DNA of 6,223 nucleotides from Spirosomataceae bacterium (GTDB lineage: Bacteria; Bacteroidota; Bacteroidia; Cytophagales; Spirosomataceae): the NCBI GenBank assembly GCA_025455795.1, contig JALOLW010000254.1, forward strand, positions 1 through 6,223, read 5' to 3'. The translations under genes and the position numbers were made by a program. This document shows positions 1-5,923 of this stretch, piece after piece (position 1 is the stretch's first letter; each line of letters starts with the position of its first letter). The notes under the pieces were generated by a model. It saw only the letters and a program-made list of their open reading frames with translations, did not search any database and was not told the origin of the DNA.

Positions 1-1347
1 TACCGACAACAATGAGCCGCTTTCCAATCCCTCCACGCGCAACTTTTCGGCAGTTGGGTTGGGAAAAAGGGCCACTTCGCCGTTGGTACGCACAATGACG
101 CTAATGATGCGCGAATACGAAAACTTGCCGTCAAAATCCACTTGTTTTAGGCGATAATAATTGGCACCGATGCGCGGTTGAGCGTCGGTGAAAACATAGG
201 TCTTATCAGTGGTAGTCGTTCCATAACCTTCTACACGTCCTATATTTTCGAAAGTATTAAGATTAAAACTACGTTGCACTTCAAAATGGCTATTGCCGAT
301 TTCAGTAGAAGTTTGCCATTCCAAAATGGACGCTTTATTTTCGCTACGACCAGTAAATGAAGCTAAAACAACGGGAAATGGGGCTGCACCTCCCAGCGAT
401 GTCTGGTTGATACGTAGGGTATTTTGTCCATCCAAATTAGGCGACATTGAGATTCCGTCGTTGATTATAGAAAAGTTGAACGCAGTTGGACGTGATGCTG
501 TCGGGATAACAGTAGAGGTCATATCACAAACAACCAGATAAAATCTAACCAAGCCCGACAAATTGATATTAGCATTGTCAAAGCCATAAATGTTGTTAGT
601 TTGAGAATCCCCCCCCCAATCACCATAAAGATTAGAAGATGACTCCGTACCATCAAAGCTTTCAGAACCAGTGGAAGTTTCATAGAAAAGTTTGATACCA
701 TCATTGGGAATGTTTGTCCCTTCAGTTGCAGTACCACTATTCTGAACAAAAAACCTCCTCAAAGATATTCCAGAAGCAGTACCCACATCAATTGTAAAGC
801 TTCCAACAACATTATTAGTAAGACATGAACCGTTACCATCAGTAACACCTGTTGATACAGCCCCAGTTTGGGCTACATCTACAATCCGAAATTGTCTTTC
901 ATTAAATCCAGTCCCAGAACTGTGGCTGGATGAATTGACAGGACAGCCATATTGTGCATAGACAGATACATATGCTTGTGCCCCAGCTTGCCACTCACTG
1001 CCAAAATGTGACGCGCTATAATCTGTTGTACGTTTGTGATTAGTGCCATTGTCGCAGTTCCAAGTGCCTTCTGGGCCATCGTTGGTGTTATAAATGTATT
1101 CAATGCCATTACCATTGCCAGGATTATTATCGGTAACAAACCACCTTGCTCTTAGTTGGTTGATATTGCCGTACGTATTTCGGTGCATACGTACAAAGGT
1201 CGTTGCATCTTTTTCCAAATAGCCATAGCCACCTAAGCCATCTGCTGTACCTAAATCATTTTTAATGTAAGGTGCTTGGGCTTGCATGTGTGTTGAATAA
1301 AGCAGTACCAAACTTAGAACTGCGATATAGTTAGTGTTTAGTTTCAT
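1..1347 (-). CDS. Secreted T9SS-cargo-like protein, C-terminus cut by window edge
   Basis: The minus-strand frame is open without a stop from the ATG at 1347 to position 1 (449 codons), so the gene continues outside the window. Residues 1-24 form a signal peptide: K2, a hydrophobic stretch at 8-17, then a probable cleavage near QAQA-PY. Residues 25 to about 320 are rich in Gly, Asn, Ser and Thr with four cysteines (C98, C135, C175, C274); I do not recognise this part. Residues 326-420 match the Fn3-like segment that typically precedes T9SS sorting tails (LEWQTSTEI, HFEVQRS, NYYRLKQVDFDGKFSYSR). FPNP at 428-431 marks the beginning of a type A sorting domain. Export by Sec and then T9SS to the surface or medium is therefore inferred; the molecular function is unknown. 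The ATG lies 12 bp after the stop of the small upstream gene, so the two are probably co-transcribed. About residues 30-390 are AT-rich compared with the other genes here. A nine-G run lies at codons 244-247. Confidence 0.88.
   Translation of the reverse strand, partial: MKLNTNYIAVLSLVLLYSTHMQAQAPYIKNDLGTADGLGGYGYLEKDATTFVRMHRNTYGNINQLRARWFVTDNNPGNGNGIEYIYNTNDGPEGTWNCDNGTNHKRTTDYSASHFGSEWQAGAQAYVSVYAQYGCPVNSSSHSSGTGFNERQFRIVDVAQTGAVSTGVTDGNGSCLTNNVVGSFTIDVGTASGISLRRFFVQNSGTATEGTNIPNDGIKLFYETSTGSESFDGTESSSNLYGDWGGDSQTNNIYGFDNANINLSGLVRFYLVVCDMTSTVIPTASRPTAFNFSIINDGISMSPNLDGQNTLRINQTSLGGAAPFPVVLASFTGRSENKASILEWQTSTEIGNSHFEVQRSFNLNTFENIGRVEGYGTTTTDKTYVFTDAQPRIGANYYRLKQVDFDGKFSYSRIISVIVRTNGEVALFPNPTAEKLRVEGLESGSLLSV
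609..617 (-). repeat. G9 homopolymer inside the T9SS-cargo gene
   Basis: Nine consecutive C on the plus strand are nine G on the coding strand, covering codons W244-G245-G246 and the first base of D247. At nine G the frame is open on both sides. That it is the correct frame is shown by the signal peptide upstream and the FPNP sorting motif downstream. Losing one G would add 29 foreign, hydrophobic residues and stop at 519-521. Gaining one G would stop after four further codons (TAA). Either change removes the T9SS tail. Such tracts are typical sites of slipped-strand variation, but length variation cannot be seen in one sequence. Confidence 0.85.
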
Positions 1348-1359
1348 CAGGATTGTTGG

Positions 1360-1515
1360 TTAAGGGGCAAACGTAGCTGCAGGTACAAGTATGTCAGACT
1401 GGGAACCCGTCTTTTGCGTGAGGGTTTTTAAGCCTCCTATTTTTTGCAAAATAGGCTTGGCGTAGCGGCGGCGAGGTGGGCTGCCGTTGGGGTCGAGTGA
1501 TACAGATTTTGTCAT
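1360..1515 (-). CDS. Small lasso-peptide-type RiPP precursor candidate (51 aa)
   Basis: This small gene lies between the amylase (38 bp upstream) and the T9SS-cargo gene (12 bp downstream), all on the minus strand. I chose the ATG at 1515; an in-frame TTG at 1548 would add 11 residues. The product has no signal peptide or membrane segment and has a basic patch (R15-R17). Residues Y18, P21, L23, G27 and T33 fit exactly the YxxPxLxxxGxxxxxT leader motif that lasso-peptide RRE proteins bind, with T33 as the conserved leader Thr at position -2. Cleavage after Q34 would give a 17-residue core, K35-P51, with Asp41 at core position 7, the position of the ring-closing acid in seven-residue-ring lasso peptides. 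Lys as first core residue is unusual, and no asparagine-synthetase-like cyclase, transglutaminase-like protease or RRE gene is visible. It could instead feed a different RiPP pathway or be a non-RiPP small protein. A real gene is likely; the RiPP role is inference from the motif. Confidence 0.68.
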   Translation of the reverse strand: MTKSVSLDPNGSPPRRRYAKPILQKIGGLKTLTQKTGSQSDILVPAATFAP

Positions 1516-1553
1516 TTGATTAGATTGGTTTTTAGTGGTTGAAATCAAAATGC

Positions 1554-4310
1554 TTAGTTACATCCTCCTATCTTAGCCATAAATACACTGCCCGTTTGTG
1601 CCTGAAAGCCAGGGCTTAACGTGACTGCGTTTTTGGCGTCGAAGATAATATTTGTTCCCGAACTGATGTTATTGATTGCATCAATGGTATTGCCAGAGGG
1701 GTAGGTACCGTTGGTCAAAGTGCCGTTCAATTGCACATCTACGGGGCAGAGTGTCCAGAGTCCTGTGCCAAAATTGTACGTACCTCCCGCCGCTATCGAG
1801 AGTAAATCGCGGCTTTGCACTCCCCCACCGTTGTTGAAAATCACACACGCTTTGCGCGCGCCCGTGAAGCTGAACTTCCACTTGTTGCCCGATACCAGCG
1901 TCATGTTGCTACCCGACCAGCCCACGGGTGCGGGTCCGGCGGTGGCGGGTTCGAGGTTCCAATAATATATTTTGGGTTGGGGCCAGTTGGCAGTATTTTC
2001 AAAAAACACGTCGTAGTTGGTGGCCGTGAGGCTGCGCGGGTCGGTATAGACCCATCCTGCCAAACAGTCTGGGTACCAGCCACTTTTGGTGGTCGAGAGG
2101 TCGGCGGTTTTGCTGCTGCCGCTTATTGCATCCCTAAAAATTAAGTTAGCACTTGTTACGTTGGCGGGAAAAGTATAAGAAAACCACCCGTTGCCTTCGT
2201 CGGTCATGGCGGGGCTGTCGTTCCAACTGACCGTGGGCAATGCCCCCGCAGGTACGATATTCCAGTAGTACATCTTGGGCGTGCCAGCAGGCCAGCCCGA
2301 CGGTTTTTGGAAAAATACTTTGATGATATTGGTCCCCACGGTGATACTGGTGGTGGTAGAGGCGGTTTGCATCGCATTGTTGGTCACGGTCAGGGTTACG
2401 GTGTAAGTGCCATTGGCAGTGAATGTGTGCGATGGTGTCGCGCCCGTGGCGGTGTTGCCGTCGCCGAAGTTCCAAGCATAACTGCTAATGGTCGTACCGC
2501 TTGGCGAGCTGCTGCAAGCCGCGCTGAAATTCACCACCAACGGTGCCGCACCGCTCGTAGGTGTGGCCGTGATACAAGCCGTGGGTGGACAAGGGGCGGC
2601 CACTACGCGCTCTATCAAAATGACCCCGTTGGTGTGGGCTGCGAAAGTCACGCTGCCGCCCGAAACCGTGGCGGTATTGCCTGTGTAAGCATCGCGTAGT
2701 TGGACACCATTTTCAAACACCGACGAAACAGTGACCGTAGTGCTACCACTCGCGCCCAAGACTACCACCACGGCGTCGCAAGCGGTGGCGGAGTTGTAAG
2801 TACGGCGGAAAGTGTAGGGCGAATCAGCCAGTTTTTGGTGTTGTCCTGCCCCTACCGCCAAGTGATTTTGTCGAAATTGACCGATTTTCTGCCAGTGTGC
2901 TTGTAAGGTGGTGTTGATACTGCCCCAGTTCATGTACGTGCGTGAGTCTTGGTCGGTGCCAGTGGTGCCTTTGGGGCGGGCGGTTTCGTCGCCGTAGTAA
3001 ATCTGCACGGCGCCCGGGGCGAGCAAAAGAGCCGTTCCTGCCGCCGTGAGGTTGGCGCGGTCGTACATGTCTTTGTCGTGCGAGGAGATGTAGCTCAGGA
3101 AATTCCACGTAGGGTCGTTGTTGGTAGCGGCGGCGTAGCTCGTATAAATTGCGTCGAGGGTGTTGGGGGCGTATGTGCCACCCTGAAAATTGAAGTTGAT
3201 GAGTGCGTCGGTTTTGCCGTTGGTGACAGCGTCGGTGTTTTTGGTAATGCCCGCTCCAAACAGCTCACCCACCATCCAAAAAGGCGTATCGTCGAGTTTT
3301 TTGGTGGGGTTGGCGGTTTTCCAATCGTTGAAAGCGATTTGAGCTTGGTCTTTGAGCCGCCCCCAAACGGGCGTTTCGACGTGCTTGTAGGTATCAATTC
3401 TGAACCCATCAATGCCAAACTCACGCACCCAGTCGGTGAGCCACTTGATGATGTAGTTGGCGGGAGTGCGCGGATAAGTGGGGTTGGCGGCGAAAAAAGC
3501 ATCCAATTCGGCCACTTCTTGGGCTTCTTTGGTGGCGTCCCATTTGTTTTGGAGGATTTTGGGTAAACCTACGGCAGTGGTCAAATCGGTGCGAACATCG
3601 GGCAAGCCGGCCAAGCACATCGCCAAATCACCCCCACCGCAAGCGGGCGAGCAGTAGTCGGTGTTGGTGTCGCCTTTGCGAATCCACGACACACCGTTGT
3701 TGTCCACCCACCAATTACACCAACTTACGTTGTTTACGTCCAAACCCGTATTCGGCACAGTCCACGGGTCGCCGAGCGTACCGAAGCCGTAAGTCTGCGA
3801 ATCAAGGACTGTTTCGTAGCCCGTATGATTGACCACAATGTCTATCAAAACCCTAATGCCTTTGGCGTGGGCAGCGTCTATCATGGCCTGAAAGTCGGTT
3901 TTTGTACCCAAATTGGCATCCATTTCGGTCCAGTCGAGTGGATAGTAGCCGTGGTAGGCATAGTGCTGACCGCCTGGGTAGCCGCTTGGTAGCCAGTAGC
4001 CTGGTACTGCGCCGTGGATTTGCTCGTAAGGGGCTGTAATCCAGAGGGCATTGACCCCCAGGTTATTGAAATAGTTGTCGTTGATTTTGGCGGTAAGTCC
4101 TGCCAAATCACCGCCCAAAAATCCCCCCACGGCATCGGCAGTGCGCCCGTAGGAAAGATCGTTGGCTGGGTTGCCATTGTGAAATCGGTCGGTCAATAAG
4201 AAATAGACCGTGGCGTTGTCCCATGAAAACGGGGCTTGGGCTTTTGCTATACTTCCCAAAAGCAGATAGCAAAGGCCCACAAAGTAGTAGAACTTTTTCA
4301 AAGCATTCAA
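1554..4310 (-). CDS. Secreted multidomain GH13 alpha-amylase with PKD and two CBM26-like modules
   Basis: This enzyme is predicted to hydrolyse alpha-1,4-glucosidic bonds of starch or glycogen-like polymers outside the cytoplasm. The signal peptide is about residues 1-26 (AKAQA-PF), with no lipobox. The GH13 domain spans about 28-570 and all four classical regions are present: DIVVNH (157-162), GFRID with nucleophile D306, GEL with general acid E349, and SHD with transition-state stabiliser D412; LPDV at 236-239 resembles region V. A PKD domain follows at about 576-658 (WNFGDG at 613-618). Two related CBM26-like modules lie at about 661-750 and 765-855, with shared VFF...W...YYWN signatures. 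Residues 859-918 form a repeat-type beta domain (TLSPGFQAQTGSVF) common at the C-terminus of Bacteroidota exported proteins. The start is uncertain: TTG at 4310 directly follows an in-frame stop, TTG at 4301 also fits, and no in-frame ATG exists before the signal peptide. No SusC/SusD genes are nearby. Family confidence is high; substrate fine specificity is unknown. Confidence 0.95.
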   Translation of the reverse strand: MNALKKFYYFVGLCYLLLGSIAKAQAPFSWDNATVYFLLTDRFHNGNPANDLSYGRTADAVGGFLGGDLAGLTAKINDNYFNNLGVNALWITAPYEQIHGAVPGYWLPSGYPGGQHYAYHGYYPLDWTEMDANLGTKTDFQAMIDAAHAKGIRVLIDIVVNHTGYETVLDSQTYGFGTLGDPWTVPNTGLDVNNVSWCNWWVDNNGVSWIRKGDTNTDYCSPACGGGDLAMCLAGLPDVRTDLTTAVGLPKILQNKWDATKEAQEVAELDAFFAANPTYPRTPANYIIKWLTDWVREFGIDGFRIDTYKHVETPVWGRLKDQAQIAFNDWKTANPTKKLDDTPFWMVGELFGAGITKNTDAVTNGKTDALINFNFQGGTYAPNTLDAIYTSYAAATNNDPTWNFLSYISSHDKDMYDRANLTAAGTALLLAPGAVQIYYGDETARPKGTTGTDQDSRTYMNWGSINTTLQAHWQKIGQFRQNHLAVGAGQHQKLADSPYTFRRTYNSATACDAVVVVLGASGSTTVTVSSVFENGVQLRDAYTGNTATVSGGSVTFAAHTNGVILIERVVAAPCPPTACITATPTSGAAPLVVNFSAACSSSPSGTTISSYAWNFGDGNTATGATPSHTFTANGTYTVTLTVTNNAMQTASTTTSITVGTNIIKVFFQKPSGWPAGTPKMYYWNIVPAGALPTVSWNDSPAMTDEGNGWFSYTFPANVTSANLIFRDAISGSSKTADLSTTKSGWYPDCLAGWVYTDPRSLTATNYDVFFENTANWPQPKIYYWNLEPATAGPAPVGWSGSNMTLVSGNKWKFSFTGARKACVIFNNGGGVQSRDLLSIAAGGTYNFGTGLWTLCPVDVQLNGTLTNGTYPSGNTIDAINNISSGTNIIFDAKNAVTLSPGFQAQTGSVFMAKIGGCN

Positions 4311-4340
4311 TCAGAATAGGTCGAGTGTGATTTGAGACGA

Positions 4341-4348
4341 CAAAGATG
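4341..4348 (-). promoter_or_regulatory. Possible -7 box for the amylase gene
   Basis: The minus strand reads CATCTTTG, one mismatch from the Bacteroidota TAnnTTTG -7 consensus. It lies 30 bp upstream of the TTG start at 4310. No properly spaced TTTG -33 box is visible, so the assignment is weak. Confidence 0.3.
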
Positions 4349-4352
4349 GTAG

Positions 4353-4380
4353 ATGCAAAGACAATATTTTATCCTTGCAT
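4353..4380. promoter_or_regulatory. Inverted repeat ATGCAA-N16-TTGCAT, possible operator
   Basis: Perfect 6-bp arms (4353-4358 and 4375-4380) are centred 22 bp apart, about two helical turns. Extending inward gives one mismatch and then one further pair. It lies directly upstream, in the sense of amylase transcription, of the candidate -7 box, where a regulator could block or assist polymerase. Arms this short can occur by chance in AT-rich DNA; no regulator gene is in the window. Confidence 0.25.
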
Positions 4381-4503
4381 TTTCTACTTTTTGTTTTATT
4401 TTAACATGAGAGAGTACCAATTTGTTGAACATTTGGCAAAATAAGCGTTTTGGATACATGGAGGAAATTCTGAACCGCGAAGGAATAAAATCCCAAACCC
4501 TTG

Positions 4504-4511
4504 TAACTTTG
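4504..4511 (+). promoter_or_regulatory. Probable -7 box of the lysC promoter
   Basis: TAACTTTG matches the TAnnTTTG -7 consensus of the Bacteroidota primary sigma factor exactly. It lies 42 bp before the lysC ATG, which would give a 5' leader of roughly 35-40 nt. No clear TTTG -33 box is found about 20 bp upstream, so this element may be weak or rely on the -7 box alone. Confidence 0.55.
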
Positions 4512-4553
4512 CGTTTTTAACTCACCCATTCATTCAATTATACCCTTTTAAAA

Positions 4554-5912
4554 ATGCAAGTTTGGAAATTTGGCGGTACGTCGGTGGGCAAACCTGAGCG
4601 TATGCACTCCATCCGAAACCTCGTCACGGCCACCACAGGTCGCAAAATCGTCGTGCTGTCGGCTTTGTCTGGCACCACCAATGCCCTCATCTCCATCAGT
4701 GAGTCGGCCAAGGCCAACAATGTGGCCGAAGTGGAGCAGAAAATCGCTGATTTAAAGGCACATTACGACGCTTTCATTAAGGAGTTGTATCAGACCGAAG
4801 CGGGTCTCCAAAAAGGCCAACAGGTCGTAGAAAGCGAGTTTTCGTACATCCGCTCGGTGGCCAAAACGCGCCCCTTTACGCTCAAACAAGACAAAGAAAT
4901 GGTGGCGCAGGGCGAAATCATGAGTACGCAGATGTTTGAGGCGTACATGCAAGAGCAAGGTGAAAGCTCGGTGCTGATTCCCGCGCTTGATTTTATGCGG
5001 ATTGATGCCGACGGCGAGCCAGAACTGGAAGTCATTGAGCAGTTGCTGACCGATATGCTCGCGCCAAACGCCGATAAGCAAGTCATTGTGACGCAGGGTT
5101 TTATTTGTCGTAACCCACGCGGTGAGGTGGACAACCTCAAACGCGGCGGCTCCGACTACACGGCCTCGCTCATTGGCGGTGCTATCCGCGCCGAAGAAGT
5201 GCAGATTTGGACTGACATTGATGGGATGCACAACAACGACCCACGCATCGTCAAGCGCACGTTCCCGATTCGGGAGTTGAATTTTGAGGAGGCGGCAGAG
5301 TTGGCTTATTTTGGGGCCAAAATCCTGCATCCCAGCACCATCACCCCCGCCAAGTTGCGCGGTGTACCCGTCAGACTCAAAAATACCATGGAACCCGAAG
5401 CCTTCGGAACGCTCATTGCCAACCAAACTACCGACCGCGAAATCAAGGCCATCGCGGCCAAAGATGGCATCACGGCCATTTATATCCATTCCACAAGGAT
5501 GCTCAATGCGTTCGGGTTTTTGAAAAAAGTGTTTGATATTTTTGAGAAATACAAAACCCCCGTGGACATGATTACGACCTCGGAGGTGTCGGTGGCCGTG
5601 ACGATTGACAACGATACCCACTTGGAGGCCATCACGGCGGAGTTGCGGGAGTTTGCCGACCTCGAAGAACATGACCACAACTTGTCCATCATCTGCGTCG
5701 TAGGCGAGTTTAAGGCTGACAATGAGGGAATTGCGCTCAAAGTATTCGACGCTATGAAACACATTCCGATTCGGATGATTTCGTACGGTGCTTCCGAGCA
5801 CAACCTTTCGATTTTGGTTTGGACCAAAGACAAAGCCGCCGCCCTCAACGCCCTCAACGAGCGGCTGTTTTACTACGAAGACGCCATGAAGGACATCTTT
5901 TCGGCCCAATAA
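4554..5912 (+). CDS. lysC: Aspartate kinase, lysine-sensitive (monofunctional) type
   Basis: The enzyme phosphorylates L-aspartate with ATP, the first step towards lysine, diaminopimelate, threonine and methionine, in the cytoplasm. At 452 residues it has the usual length of monofunctional LysC (449 in E. coli). The amino-acid kinase domain covers about 1-290: KFGGTSVG at 5-12, GGSDYTAS at 198-205, WTDIDGMHNNDPR at 219-231 and the EAAELAYFGAKILHP block at 246-260. Two ACT domains follow from about 300 to 450. Residues M316, G321, L323, D338, T342, S343, E344 and V345 line up, at a constant offset of two, with the positions I recall as the lysine feedback site of E. coli LysC, so inhibition by lysine is likely. 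There is no fused homoserine dehydrogenase. The ATG at 4554 starts directly before the conserved KFGG motif and is preceded by an A/T-rich stretch without a Shine-Dalgarno sequence. The PorU2-like gene begins 11 bp after the stop, suggesting co-transcription. Confidence 0.96.
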   Translation: MQVWKFGGTSVGKPERMHSIRNLVTATTGRKIVVLSALSGTTNALISISESAKANNVAEVEQKIADLKAHYDAFIKELYQTEAGLQKGQQVVESEFSYIRSVAKTRPFTLKQDKEMVAQGEIMSTQMFEAYMQEQGESSVLIPALDFMRIDADGEPELEVIEQLLTDMLAPNADKQVIVTQGFICRNPRGEVDNLKRGGSDYTASLIGGAIRAEEVQIWTDIDGMHNNDPRIVKRTFPIRELNFEEAAELAYFGAKILHPSTITPAKLRGVPVRLKNTMEPEAFGTLIANQTTDREIKAIAAKDGITAIYIHSTRMLNAFGFLKKVFDIFEKYKTPVDMITTSEVSVAVTIDNDTHLEAITAELREFADLEEHDHNLSIICVVGEFKADNEGIALKVFDAMKHIPIRMISYGASEHNLSILVWTKDKAAALNALNERLFYYEDAMKDIFSAQ

Positions 5913-5923
5913 TTTTTGAAGAC

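Larger units (their letters stand above)
4311..4553. other. Divergent intergenic region between amylase and lysC
   Basis: These 243 bases separate the leftward amylase gene from rightward lysC and must hold both promoters. They are AT-rich and contain no convincing gene; the longest ATG-initiated frame I noticed (from 4406) has only 12 codons. I see no lysine riboswitch-like structure, attenuator or strong terminator hairpin. Possible promoter boxes and one dyad are listed separately. Confidence 0.75.

Noticed and set aside
178..541. Overlapping short plus-strand frames (178-360 and 293-541)
   Set aside because: They are antisense to the Fn3-like and preceding segments of the secreted protein and show no features of a gene.
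519..749. Minus-strand 76-codon frame with a hydrophobic end
   Set aside because: It is the alternative frame of the T9SS-cargo gene across the G9 tract. It is relevant only as the product of a one-base loss, not as a separate gene.
1516..1548. TTG at 1548 as the start of the small peptide
   Set aside because: The ATG at 1515 is a stronger start, keeps the whole leader motif, and leaves a usual spacing after the amylase stop; the longer form is not excluded.
2949..3566. 205-codon plus-strand frame opposite the amylase
   Set aside because: It is antisense to the GH13 catalytic domain, rich in Gly and Val as expected from reverse reading of this codon usage, and has no domain of its own.
4311..4553. 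Lysine riboswitch or CRISPR-like structure upstream of lysC
   Set aside because: The probable leader after the -7 box is only about 40 nt, too short for a lysine riboswitch, and there are no regularly spaced repeats.
4752..5909. Long minus-strand frame (385 codons) opposite lysC
   Set aside because: It lies entirely antisense to a well-supported aspartate kinase with all its motifs; the translation has no recognisable domain and fits a codon-bias shadow.
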